Source: Mesotaenium endlicherianum
Lineage: Eukaryota; Streptophyta; Zygnematophyceae; Zygnematales; Mesotaeniaceae
Direction of reading: 5' to 3'
Length of the DNA stretch: 64,000 nt
NCBI GenBank assembly: GCA_009602735.1
Contig: WELA01001462.1
Coordinates: 414,309 to 478,308, forward strand
Translations under genes and position numbers: made by a program
Notes under the pieces: generated by a model
What the model was told of the DNA's origin: nothing
What the model saw: only the letters and a program-made list of their open reading frames with translations
The model's database searches: none
Shown here: in pieces, positions 13,068 through 25,472 of the stretch
How positions within the stretch are numbered: the first letter of the stretch is position 1
Layout: each line of letters begins with the position of its first letter

Positions 13068-13816
13068 TGAAAAGGGCAGAGTGCCCTAGCGAAAGCGTAG
13101 TGACTCACGAGAAAAAGAACTAGTTGCAATTATACTAAAGAGTGCAGCAGCATATCACTAAGAAAGCTTATGGAAACTACTCAGCATTTTGAGTGGCAAG
13201 AAAGTGCTCACAGAGTCACAAATGACTAGGATGAAAGACCTCGTCATTCCAAAACCGTAGAAATTTACAAAAGTGAAAATTGCTAAGAAATGAAGAAGTT
13301 ATGCCTATTTATAGTTTTTTGCCTAAATGCTCCTCTCTAGGAGGAAGCTACAGAATTTCCTAAGTGTTCGTCAATTCGTCCCTTCTTGAATATTTGTGAG
13401 TGAGCCAGATCAGTCTCATCTGACGTGTCGGGTCAAATTGACGTCCACATACATGCATCAACATTACTAGAATATTCTATCTTAGGCGCGCTAGGCGAAA
13501 CCAAAATTTCTAGGTAAACCGACCTAGTCGGCACTCCGCGTCAGCCAAAATTACGTGAAGGTTTGAGTTCACTCTAACGGCCCAGATCGCTCGACGCCGT
13601 CGGTCAATCCCACGGTCGCGCTCACCGCGAACTAAGGACTGTAATAACCGACCTCAAAACTAATTAAATTTCAGAAATCTGAAACTCTCTCAATACTTAA
13701 CCAAATTCGATGAACTTTATATCAAAATAACCACAAAAATGCACTCTACTCTTTTATGCAATCAAAACATACTCTTATGGAACTCAAAAATGCACTTTAT
13801 AAAGCTATGACCTTAC
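13068..13816 (-). repeat. LTR copy 3 of the A/B family
   Basis: A 749-bp LTR bounded on one side by the primer binding site of element B and on the other by the integrase sequence of element C. It aligns end to end with copy 2 and, over 540 bp, with copy 1. Differences are scattered substitutions and short indels. Confidence 0.8.
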
Positions 13817-14886
13817 AGCATGCGTAACAGGAAAGACTCCTTCTGAACTCAGTCTGGGTAGAGTCCCTAAGTCTCCTTTAGATGTGCTAGGGGAGTCTTT
13901 AACTCACCCTGAGGGGATTGACAACCCGATGTCTCTCCAGTTAACTCAGGAGTTTGCTGACACCCAGTCAGAAGTCCAACAAAACCTGCACAAAGCCCAA
14001 GAAAATTATCAAAATATGCTAATCAACACCGTGGGAAGCTGACATTTTCTAAGGGCGATTTGGTCAAACTGCATTCTCAACACCTGTACCTGCCTGGTGT
14101 GGTCAAAAAAAAGCTTGTGCCAGTTTGGGTCGGTCCCTTTTCGGTGGTGTACCGTGTCGGTCAGAATGCTTACAAATTGAACATGTCAGCGGATTACAAG
14201 GGTCACCCAGTCTTTAATGTCTCTTTCCTAGAACCATACATCAAGGGTGACACTCTATTTTCGGTTGGTTACCTGTCCAACCGGGATCGAACCCCGCTGT
14301 CCGGGATGGTGACCCTGAGGAACATGAGATTGATGAGATTTTAAAAGCTCGCTCTGTCCATCAATCATCTAAATATGTCATGACATACCAGGTCAGGTGG
14401 AAGGGTTACAATGCCTTTGGGGACACTTGGGAATTTAAGGTCCATTTGACCAATGCCAAAGGGGCGTTGATACGGTTTGACCTTCGAGAGGTTGGGACAC
14501 CTCCCTAACTGTCATTTCAGTTGACATGGGAAGGTGACAGATTGTCCTGTCTCCATTTAAGTTGGAGGGGAAATGTGGCCAAACGTGGCCGAAAGTGACA
14601 GTTAGTAACAGAAAACAACTGTAGTTGACAGTAAGTGACAATTGTGACAGGCAGCCCACCTTGAACATTAAGTTGGAGGGAGTGGGATAAACATCTCGGG
14701 AACTAGCCGATTGCCGTTACATATCCATCCTCCATACTCAACTGCGCTCACACTCACTTCTCGCACAAGCACACTCACACTTTCAGTTTACTTACACCAA
14801 GTATTGCATGCTACAACTCCCACTACTACGTTCTCACCTGTCAAGGTACTCAATTCGGTGCATGAAATCATGACTACACTAACTCA
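13817..14886 (+). mobile_element. Element C: tail of another Ty3/gypsy element, with putative LTR
   Basis: Directly after LTR copy 3 the plus strand reads like the end of a Ty3/gypsy integrase (VTGKTPSELSLGRVPKSP, then PVWVGPFSVVYRVGQNAY and HPVFNVSFLEPY) followed by a chromodomain (KYVMTYQVRWKGYNAFGDTW) ending near 14,500. A purine-rich tract (GTTGGAGGGGAAA, 14,561-14,573) is followed by a TG-starting putative LTR, 14,574 to about 14,886. A possible primer binding site (TGGTATGAATGAGC) follows at 14,892. Only this 3' portion is present; the rest is cut off by the B insertion or recombination. It belongs to a different subfamily from A and B. Confidence 0.65.
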
Positions 14887-17397
14887 ATTGTGGTATGAAT
14901 GAGCAGGATGAATCAAAAGTCTGAACTCAAGAGGAAAAAGAAGGGCGAACAAGGCGCAGGCGGAGTACAAGGAGTTCCATGGCGACATCGAATCATCCTC
15001 CATCTCTTCTTGAAAATCAGAGCGACTTCGACTGCAACAAGAGGCTCAGAAGAGGAAGGAGGAGTTAGAATAGGCCAGGCTGAGACAGGAGGAGCAGGAA
15101 AGAAAAGCTGCAGAGGAAGCCAAGAAGGCGGAGGAACAAAGGTTGGCTGAGGAGAGGCGGAAGCAGCAAGCTGAGGAGGAACAGAGCATAATCAGAAGCT
15201 ACCGCTACACGGTGATGGGCAAGGGCTTTGACCTCTTGGAGAAAGCTTTCAAGTACGCCTAGAGAAGCCGAATTGAGTCTCAGAAGGACATGCTGCAGCG
15301 GGATGGGGAGACGTCCCAAAGTTTTGACAAGTACATAGAGGTCAGTACAGGGCTTTTATTGTACCATGACTATGCCAGGATGGTGGGATATACGATCTAG
15401 GCCAAAGCATTGGCCCGGATAGGTGAATCTGAAATGGTGCCAATATCTGGGATCTGGGGCACAGACAGGGTCATCAGGTTGATCCCTATGCATACAAACA
15501 GCTTCAAGGATGCCACTTTCCACAATCGGTTCAAGGCTATGTATAACAAGATGGAGAGAAGAAGCTGGGAGTTCTTGGCAAGGTAGACCAGCCACTTGGA
15601 TTTCTCAGGTCACTGGTACCCCTGTACTTTGAAGAGGACAGATCTTGCCCTCTTTCTGCAGCCCACTGACTGGCGCTGGATGACCATCACCATCAACGAC
15701 CAGCAAAATGACAAAGCTGAGGAAGACGATGCCCTGGCAGACTTGCAGGGGAAGATAGTGCTACCACCTCACATTGCAGCGTGGGACCCAAGACTCGATG
15801 GAGTCAGGGACTGCATGAGTCAGGAGACACAGAAGGATAGGACTAGGGCTAGAGATTCCTTCTCTAAGGGGAAACATGCTTATGCCAAATGGGCAAGTAA
15901 GCAAGGGGAGAAAGACCTATATGTTGTCAGGACCCAGCAACCCCCACCGGCACCCAAAAGGGGGAGGTCAGTGGTATACTCATTTTCTCGAGAACGGCTT
16001 GAGGAGATGACCAGAGAGACTCCAAAAGTCTCAGAGGATCACAAGGACAAAGAGGAGGAAGGCGCCGGAGAGTAGTCTAGTCCTGCTGAGGCATAGACCC
16101 CCGCTACATCCCCCACTCTACAGCACACTGAAAGGGCCTTTGCACAGGCAGCCCTGCAGCTTGGGGATACCAGCCCACCCACGAATCCAGAGCTTCAGTG
16201 GCTGGGAAGGTTCAACAGGAGGAGTCCCACCCAGGAGGTGACACTCAGTCGGATAAAGCAAACAGAAGGGCTGCCAAGGAGGCAGCCAGAGGGCAGCCAA
16301 CATCCCCCTCTCATAGAGGACATGTACCCTTAGCCCATGTCATGCAGCACCCCTTCGATATGCCAGTGTATGTCCCTGTCAGTTTGAGAGCTGCACAGGA
16401 GAGAGCGATCTCCATCAACTTGCAGACAATGCAAGAGCAGGCTGCCCAGTTGCTGCGTTCACCCCTTGGTTCACCCTGGTCTGAGCCCCCAAGTTTCAGG
16501 AGGCCATCAGACAGGAGAAGGAGATCCAGTTCCAGGTCTCGCTCCCCAGAAGATAGAGCCCCTGGTACTGATATTGCCTTTGTTTTAGTATCAATTGGTT
16601 GTGTTGCATGTGTGTTACTTTGTTGTAAATAATAATAGGAAGTGTTGTCAAGTCGAAAACAATTTAGGTTGGAGGGATTGTAACGAATCAGTATATTGGA
16701 TAGATATAATATTCATTTAATTATAATAGTTAAATATTTTCAACCTGCTTAGCTTTAGTTAACATTAAGTCTGCTGGATATTCAATACTTAGTTAAATGA
16801 CTCAGCCGAGAGCAGTAGGCTGAAGTCAATTAGGTCAGCCTGTTGACTTGGGTCAGCTTGCTGACTCATTCTTTGACAGTCAGCTAGCTGCCGTACTCGG
16901 CAGCAGCGAACTGCCTAGCTATGTATCTAAGTGTGGTGTGCTAGATGAGTGGCGAGATGACACCCTTAAGGTGGATGGCAATTCGGGATGATGGGAGATG
17001 GCTGTGGATTTGGTTAGCCGAGGTCCTACCAACGTGGTTAACTCCCGGGTAGGCGGTGCCATCGCACTTGCCGTTGAACAGTAAAGTCATTCCATATACA
17101 TATGCTAGGTATTGCTCTCAAGTTCGGCATTCGGAAACGAGGCCAACTCCCTTGTACTGCTTATTGAGAGATATCTGAATCCAAGGCGAAAAGCCATTGA
17201 TAAGCACTGTCTTCTAGCCTTGCTTATGTATGAGTTTACTGATTCCATTATTGATGCTAGTTTACTTGCATTTGACTTGCGAGTATTGTTCACTGCTAGT
17301 GTGTTGTCCTTTGCTGCTTAATCAGTTAAAAAATACCATAAAGATTACTCGCTGATATAAAGATCTTCATTAATTGTTAATCGCCTGTTGGTAAGTC
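14887..17397 (+). mobile_element. Decayed gag-like LTR element remnant (F)
   Basis: After the putative LTR and primer site, 14,896-16,075 encodes charged gag-like protein in one main sense (MGKGFDLLEKAFKYA, DWRWMTITINDQQNDKA, HIAAWDPRLDGVRDC). A second ORF at 16,198-16,632 has an Arg/Ser-rich stretch (RRPSDRRRRSSSRSRSPED) and ends in a hydrophobic segment (DIAFVLVSIGCVACVLLCC). A purine tract (GGTTGGAGGGAT) at 16,667-16,678 precedes a TG-starting AT-rich tract that runs to the solo LTR at 17,398. This is the layout of a gag-only or decayed LTR element. No pol is seen; several breaks. Assignment is inference. Confidence 0.45.
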
Positions 17398-18543
17398 TGT
17401 TGTGCGTTAAGAGATCGGGTGCGCATTGTCGGCATAAGCAACACACAATAGACAAGCAGGCTTTGCTGCAATGAAGTCTATAATACAAATGGCTTTATAG
17501 CCAAAAAGGGAGTCAAGTGTCAAATGTTTTAATTAAGGGAAGTGTACTCTCCAGAGTGAGCACCTCAAGACTGTAATCTGGTAGGAAAACAACTAAGGAA
17601 ATATGGCCCAAAAGATCACTGGAAGCACATCATGATCTTCAGAGTAGTCCTATGGCAAGGGCTTAAGCTGTGACTTTGCTCACTACTTGTGAAGTTCTTC
17701 AAGTGACTGGAAGCCCTGGAGGGCTTGCTCTTCACAAGAGAGTAACTCAGCGGTCCTGAAAACACAAGAGATAAAAGTTTAAACTTTACTGATAATCTCT
17801 GTTACTTACACCTGGCATAATGGACTTCTAAAAGATGTCTCTTCTAGGGACATCTCTAGTACTTATACTCCTGGAAATCCGGCGGGGTATGCGGCGGATC
17901 CAATGCATGTAGTCACTCTAGGAGGCTCTCCTATGTCCACTAATGTGTACAAGGCATGTACTAGCACTCCTATAGGCTAAGCATAACTCAAACCAATCAA
18001 AGCAAGGTGCGTAGGATATGCTATGTGTCTCTCATTGGCCGAGCTTACCTTGGGTAATTCTACCTAGATAGCGCCTCAAAAGTGGATCTGGAAATTGAGG
18101 AAGCTTCCTCTAGGAGTAGGTGATGCAGTCACCAAGTTATAGCCTCAATGATGCACATATACTATGGAAATGCAAAGCTTATGTAGGCTAAAGGGCTCGC
18201 AGATTTGTGCGCACAAGCTAGGAGTTTTAGGGGGTCACGAATAGGCAAGAATGTGTCCCTTGTGCACATTGAAACACAAATTGCCCTTTGGTGAGGATCT
18301 GCTAGGGGCCGGTAGATGACGCGGACTAGATCGCTCATATCTCGCTCGATACTTGACCAAATGACGCGAACCCGGTGCCATTCGGAAGGTGACTCGACGC
18401 GCTACACTTTGGTGACTTGGAAATTGAGAAAAGGTCAACGTATGGATGCGTAAAGTCTATGCAAAGTCGGCCTTCCTAGGTTGATGGTTCACACATGTGG
18501 AGCTCGGTTTCGTGCGGCAACCTCGACTCAATAAATCATGACA
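17398..18543. repeat. Solo-LTR-like repeat, copy 1 (1,146 bp)
   Basis: Aligns along its length with 42,992-44,128 and with two shortened copies at 58.9-59.3 kb. It begins TGTTGTGCGTTA and ends AATAAATCATGACA, so it has TG...CA ends with a short inverted match, and is flanked by a 4-bp duplication AGTC (17,394-17,397 and 18,544-18,547). It has no coding capacity. These features fit a solo LTR; a short non-autonomous DNA element is less likely. An AATAAA near the plus-strand end suggests plus orientation. Confidence 0.7.
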
Positions 18544-20000
18544 AGTCGATTCATTTTAACCACCTACTTTTGTCGTTTCACCACTTGCACATTGCCCGGA
18601 GTTTCACTGCTTTCGACCCTGCTAGGCCAATCTGGGAGATATATCACCAAGGCTAAAGAAATAATATACATATTTGACAATAGTTAGCTACTTTGCCTTA
18701 AAGATCTTGCTCATGCTGCTTAAGACTAGTGTTGAGTGTTGATGTCAGCAGTATTGTCTGAGACCGCCATGGCCCTAGGGAGGGTGGTAGGTTGCTAGTC
18801 GATGGGAATGGACAGTGAAAACTGACAATTTTGTGTGAAGATCGAAGTGCTAGCGTTCAACATCGACTGCTTGATTGCCAATAGGCAGGGCACGTGCGAT
18901 TGGCTTCGACGCGCATAGTCACATGTACTTATCACTAAAGCGTTATGCCTATTCGCATTGTACCCAGTCGCACGTATTTTGCCCACGTTCATCAACCAGT
19001 CGACGATGCACGCTTGACACAACCAATAGTCTTACAAAGATGTCGATCTCCTACCACTCACTCTTGCATCCACGAGCCTATCTCCATAGTGCTCTTGGCA
19101 CACCTCTACAATATACGCACATGCACCTTCCTAAGCAATTGACAGCATGTGACATTTTCTATAGTATTGTCAAATGTTGAGGAAACATTGACATACTGTT
19201 TATGGAAGATGAGCAATTTTCAACATTTATGGCACTTTTTTGCAAGAAAGCTCTATAAAGTGAAATACAAACGAAGATGGAGATAATGTAGTGCACTCTG
19301 TCGGTCTTGAGCACTGCATTGTGCTATTGAGACTATCAATGGAAGTTGCCGCATTTGTTTCGAGGCGCGTCACTTTCAGATATTATGCATGTATGGCTCA
19401 GCGTCCAAGTTGATTCCTTGTGACTTGTCACTTGGAGCGTGACAATGCAGTTATTGATGGGACTCACATCCACAATGTACAGTTCCTACCATTCACTCAC
19501 AATTGACCATATCCGCAAAATTGACCACACCATTGCAGCCGCAAGTGTGTACGGCATATGGAGGCAATATGCACATCTCCCAATAGCAAAACAGGTGTAT
19601 TCATTCTCAAGCAATGTCCACTTGGAGATTGTGTCCATGTCAGCAGAGCCTAAGTCCATTCCTAATGAAGGCACCAATTGAGAGCTACTGGCGCTTTAAA
19701 CAGGCATCCTATATAGCAGGGAATCTTTATGCGGCAGCTCTCAACATTGTATCTAAAGGGGATGCAGACGGCAGCCTCATGACGGACCACAAGTTCCCAG
19801 CATTTTCCATATCTCTTTCCTGCATGCGCACGGAGGCCAAATGTATCACCCCGGTGGGTTAGCTGACCCTTTAAGAAGAAATTTGCATTACTCGACTGTT
19901 AATGAAGCAAGTGCACAGCAACTACACCCTGATTCTCAAGCTTACCTGATCATTCACAAGCCTTGATAAGTGTTCACATAAGCAAGAAGAATATCATCCT
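18544..20000. other. Intergenic, no recognisable gene
   Basis: Composition is mixed and no open frame on either strand looks like protein. It lies between the solo-LTR-like repeat and the end of the EFR3 gene and probably contains the EFR3 3' UTR at its right end. Confidence 0.4.
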
Positions 20001-23000
20001 TTAATATTCCAATGACCACACAGCCACATGACAATTCAACATGAGAGGTTGAAGAGGGCGCACCGAGGATACTGGTGCAGCCGGTAAGGAAATATTACTG
20101 TCCCTCTTGTCATTCAGTTCTTCAAGTATCGCTAGCGCTATCTGCCACGAATCTGGCCCGCTGCCGCTGGTCAACGCTGCAGTTCCAGCTGCAGCTGTCG
20201 CTTGTTGACCAGGATTAGTGAGAGAGTGTAGTATATCTGCAACTGACGGTACTGCTGGTTGGGAAGCATCGTCAGTTGCACTTGTGGTTGTTGTGCCAGC
20301 TATCGATGGACTCCTTATTAACTCCTCGTCCCCCACTTCAAGCCATGGCATTGTCTGCATCCCCCAGCACAAGAAGAAGAATCACTGCTTCTGGAACACA
20401 TAGGCCAGCCGACAATCACCAGACTAACAATTCCTCGTCCAACCAGTGACCCTCGGTCACTACAAGTGACAACACTGACACCTTCAAACAAATGTCCATG
20501 ATGAGATCCTGGGTTTTGTTTGCTATCTTGCGTCTATGAAGCGCCGGGGGCTTATCAGACTGGCTGAATATGCAATGCCTGTGGGAAGAGACAAGGCCGC
20601 ATTGTGCTATGAGCAGCTTGGCCTGCAACAAGCACTAAGCGAAGGATGACAACGAGTCCCTCCCTCAAGCGCCACAGTTGCAGTGCTTGGACTTGGAGTG
20701 AATGGAGCACAAAAAGGACCTGAAGGTTAGCAGAGTCCGAGAAGGGTGGTGCAGTTGCACCCACAGCCGCAGCACTAGTAGCAGCAGCAGCAACAGCAGT
20801 TGCATCTGAGCCTTTCAGTGCCAGCGGTTCATCTGCATGGCGCGAGTTTCGGCCAAAACTTTTGACAGGCTCAAAAACCCTGTCCACTTCCTGCTCACAC
20901 ACAGCATTGCAATCAAGTGTGTGTCAGCGTGCAAGCAGCACGCCCAAAGTCAACATGGCGTACGCACCCCCGTTTTTGACACATAGCTCTCATTCTCAAA
21001 GGGGCAGACATCCTCAGCGCAAAGGTGCTCACACCTGATTGGTAAGTTCAGGCTTGGCAGCCAGCAGCAAGGACACCAGCTGCGCAGCTGTCTGCTGCAC
21101 GCCAGCTGACGCAGAACCCATTGCCTCTGCAGCTGCTGCCTCGCACGGGGCACTCCCATACGGGGGCAGGCTTGCAGCACTCAGTTGGGCCTCACTCAGT
21201 GCGCAGAGCTTGCCGCCTTCCTCCACTCTCATGTACGGATCCCTCTGCCAGCATGGCGTTTCGTCACCGTCAAGCACGTCACTCTGACATCCACAGTGGC
21301 CCCACTTGGGACTACCTACATCCACATGATTTGACTTGGAGTGCAGCCCTACCCCAGTCTATGCAACGGCCATTGCCGGTAGCACAGAGCTTGGGGCAGT
21401 GAGCAGGCAAGCCACACTGCAGGCAGCGAGATGCGAGAGGCATACCAACGGGCCTTGGCATATGGGGGTGACAGCGGCAGCAAGGGCCGGGATGCTGTAC
21501 GCCTCTGCTGCTGTCAGCAGCATGCTGAGGGCCAGCGTGTGCAAGCTCCTGCTATTGCCCACCTCCTCTGCACTTTCCAACGCAACAGCACAACCACACA
21601 CGCGCTTCCCTCGCCATTGGTTGCATGCTGCCACCATTCCCCGAGAAAACAAGATGGCCATGCTTCACTACTGAATAGACATAAGGGAAGCAGTGAGAGC
21701 ACAAGCCTTTGGGGGGTGTCGGATATGCAAAAAACACCTGGAGAGGGGAGCTTGTGCAGAGATAGGGCCAGCTGAAGAGCTCTCCCCATTACCCTCTGCT
21801 CCCCCACAGCCTCCAACAGTTTACTTACCGGCATGCTCTCAGCAAGCATGGGCTTGTAATTTGTCAAGAGTTGCGGGGGTATACAAGTGCTCGGGGAGCG
21901 CATATCGAATGTAGGTGGACTCAGCCTGCACGACAGGAGAGGCATGTGCTCCGTCTAGTTGCTGGCCTCATTGTGTCTCATCTGCCCAGGGACCGGTCTT
22001 CCAGGCAGGCAGGCAGTTGCTCGCTCACCTGAGGCTCGGAGAGGTGGACAAGGAGGGAGAAGGTGTGGCCCATGGCTTCGTAGCAGGCAGGCCCATTGCT
22101 GCGCATGCCTGCCTGGACCCACAAGGAGTCCAGCAGCAGCATGGCATCTGCACCCCGCACCCTCGCCTCCACCAGCTTCCCTCCGTGTCCCTCCTACACA
22201 CGCACACAAACACACACGCTCAGACGGCTTCCCGGGCATGGAAGCTGTGCGCTATGGAGCGAGGAGGGGAAGGCGCACACACATGCTTGGAGGAGCCACG
22301 GTGGTGGTGGGCCCTGCGACGCGCCGCACTCACAGACTGCTCCAGGCCGGCCTTCAGACTGCGCAGCCTTCCCATCGTAGATGAGCTCCCCATTCTGGGC
22401 GTCAACACCTCCCCTCCATCACTCACTCCCGCACTGTCGGAGTCGCTTCCAGTGTCACTCCCACTCTCTCTCCGCCGCTCTCTGGCCCCCCGCCCCAAGC
22501 CCCCCTTCCTGGGACTCCTCATGTGCCAGAAGCCCCCCCCCCCAAGCCCATCGGCGTCATCCTGGCCAGAATGCTGAGGAAGCGATGCACCATCCGGGGG
22601 GGCCAGCAGAAGAGCCAGCAGCTTGTGGGCAGCCATGCGCGTGTCAGGGTGCGCATTCGTCATGACCTCCGCCACCTGCAGCAGCAGGGCTTCTGGAAGA
22701 GCCTTCTCGTCCACCCGGTCCCCAACCCCCCACCCCCAACCCCCAACCCCTGCAAATGTCAGGCTGGCCCGCCCTCAAGCTTCACGCTTGCCTGCGGTGC
22801 TGCAGAGATCTATAGACACACGCACGCACACGCGCACACACCTGAGAGCGGTCCAGAAGGCCAGCACTGATCTTAGCCACGGTGAACATGGCAGCCATGG
22901 TGGAGCGCGCAGCTCTGGGGTCTGATGGGAGCGACTCGAGAGAGCCGGCCATGATGTCCGTCAGCGGCCGTGCATCCCGCACCACCTGGCAAGCACGCAG

Positions 23001-25202
23001 GTGACATTCCATTGATGACGCACAACGTCGTCAAAAAACCTACATACGCCCCTCCCTCCAGGAAAAGAATCAGATGCTGCACTCATCCGCTTCTTGCAAG
23101 TGCCAGTACGGACAAACGCAAGCTCAGGAAAGGAGAGTGATTACAAGGTGGACAACAGCGAGAAGACACTCTTCGAGCCCATGCTGCAGCTCCTCCAGCT
23201 CAGACAGCTGCCGCTCTGCCACCCCAGGCTGCTGCTGCTGCTCCATGCACCTGCTCAAATTTTCCCCGCGCGGTGAGCTCAGGAGTAAATGCGCGCCAAC
23301 AGCCCATGCCACACCCCAACTAGTGCACGGACTCGCTCCACCAGGGCTGCTCAAGGGGGGGGGAGGCAGAGGTCACCTGCGAAGGTGGCGGGTAAGGTCC
23401 AGCAACAGCGCGGCTCCATGGGGCATCCCTCCTCCTCCTCCTCCTCCTCCTCCTACTCCTGCTGCTGCTGCTGCTGTTGCCCCCCCCAGGGTCTGAGCCA
23501 GCTGGGTGACGCACCGCACAATGGACACCTGCAACCGTGGCTGCCCAGCCACATTGCGCTGCTCCAAGTGGCGCAATATCAGCGCCAGCATCACATGCCC
23601 GCTGCCTGCTGCTCCCTCACCCACCACCAAGCACGCAAACCCCACACTTAAACACTTATGCAACATGCTCTTTCCTTTCCCACGTGACCCTGCAAGAGCG
23701 GCGGAGGAGAGGGGGGCACCTGAGGAGTGGGTGGAGGAGCGGAGCATGGAGGACAGAGTGTGGGCGGCCAAGCAGTGCGGCAGCGGCACCCAGTGGTTGC
23801 CATTGTCCAGGTAGTGCAGCACGGGGTCCAGCACGCGCCGCGCGGTGGTGGCGTCCGCGCTGGCCACACGGGCCAGCACATGCACGCACAGCGCCGCCCA
23901 CACGGCTGGATCCTCCATCTCGCTCCTGGCCCCCCCGCCCCGCCAGCCAAGGACGCTTCTGTTCCATCAGATAGGCGCGGCAACAGGAGCAGCTCCTCTC
24001 CTCCTCCTCAACCTGCACCGGGCGGAACTGAGTAGCAACTTGCTGCAGAGACCGGGAACTTCTTCTTTGCAACCAGAGTAGAGAAGCCACACGCAAAAGC
24101 ACACTGGCAGGAATCTGGCTCTGAATCTACAGCATTCCACCGCTGGAGGACATGAAAGTTGAAAGGTGCGTACTTGGAAAGGTGAGGGACGTTGAGGGGA
24201 AGAGCCAGGTCCTTGCCGTCCCGGTGGGCCTTGGCAAGAGCCTCCTCCACCTTGGCCACTGCTTCCTGGCGGTGGAAACCGGGCAAGTGGTGTGTGCGAC
24301 TGGGCTGCTCAGCATGAGCATCACCGCTGCCACGTGGCTGTTGCTGCTGCTGCTGCAGCCTTCTGAGCTCTTCTGCATCTGCATCCGCGGGCAGGGCGTA
24401 GTTGTCCAGCACAGCCGTCACCACCTGCGTGCGTCCCCTCAAGGTCTCCGGATCTCAGGGTGCACCTCAGGCTGCCCTCTGCAATACTGCCTCCTGAGCA
24501 GCAGCAGCCGCTCTGAGCAGTGGGGCTCACAACACAGCCAGCCAGCCACGCACTGCTTGCTGTCTGTCTGCGTGTGCCAACTGACATTCTAGACATCGTC
24601 GGACACAAAACATGGCCAATAGTAGCAGCCTGGAATTTGTGATATACCTCGTCAAAGCAGGGAGATAAATGAGAAAACTGCCCCATGTACCAAACCTGCA
24701 CAGTTCAACACCTCCCCCCGCCCCACCAGAAACAAACCCCTGTCCCACAATAAGACCATCCTTCTACTTGGCTACCTTCTTGATGATGCGATGAAAACAG
24801 CTGAGCAAGAAAGAGTGTGCAAAGCATTTGAGGCAACTGGTCTGTTTCCCAAATGCGCTCTAGAGGGACCAGGCACGGAGGGCTATTCCGGCTTCTAGAG
24901 CACGCGGTTGTCGCAAGGCCAGGTTGACAGGTCACCATGGCAGAGAGAGCGTGGAGGGCCGTGGCACGCAGGCTGCGCTGCAGGGGCCCTTCCCCCGCCT
25001 CGCGTGTTGCTGCCACCAGCTTGGTGCCCAGCCCATCCACGCTGTGCATGTTGCTGCCATCCGTCTGCCAGCCCCTCCATCTCAACCCGACCATGCTCGC
25101 TCAGTACTGCTGCTTGTACAGCTACCCCACTCGAGGACTCTCGCCGTCACGGGCAAAGAGATGCACTGCATGGCCAGTCTTGCTTTCCACCACTTCTTGC
25201 AT

Positions 25203-25266
<64 letters not shown>

Positions 25267-25417
25267 NNNNNNNNNNNNNNNNNNNNNNNNNNNNNNNNNN
25301 NNNNNNNNNNNNNNNNNNNNNNNNNNNNNNNNNNNNNNNNNNNNNNNNNNNNNNNNNNNNNNNNNNNNNNNNNNNNNNNNNNNNNNNNNNNNNNNNNNNN
25401 NNNNNNNNNNNNNNNNN

Positions 25418-25472
<55 letters not shown>

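Larger units (their letters stand above)
9177..13816 (-). mobile_element. Element B: Ty3/gypsy chromodomain retroelement fossil
   Basis: Minus-strand LTR element of the same family as A. Order in transcription sense: LTR (13,816-13,068), primer binding site (13,065-13,051), gag (about 13,030-12,000), protease (about 12,080-11,400), integrase with chromodomain (about 11,380-9,910), polypurine tract, LTR (9,922-9,177). No reverse transcriptase block is recognised. It is broken, with several breaks. The LTRs differ by several percent by eye, so insertion is old. The high-coordinate LTR abuts the integrase coding sequence of a plus-strand element (13,817 onward), showing that B or its tandem partner inserted into, or recombined with, that older element. 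Confidence 0.85.

Noticed and set aside
21915-22577. 220-codon plus-strand open frame
   Set aside because: Antisense to EFR3 exons; no motif, and composition reflects the reverse complement of a Ser/Asp-rich loop.
25204-25471. Ser/Leu or Glu/Arg repeat protein across the GA tract
   Set aside because: It is a translated microsatellite around an assembly gap inside an EFR3 intron.
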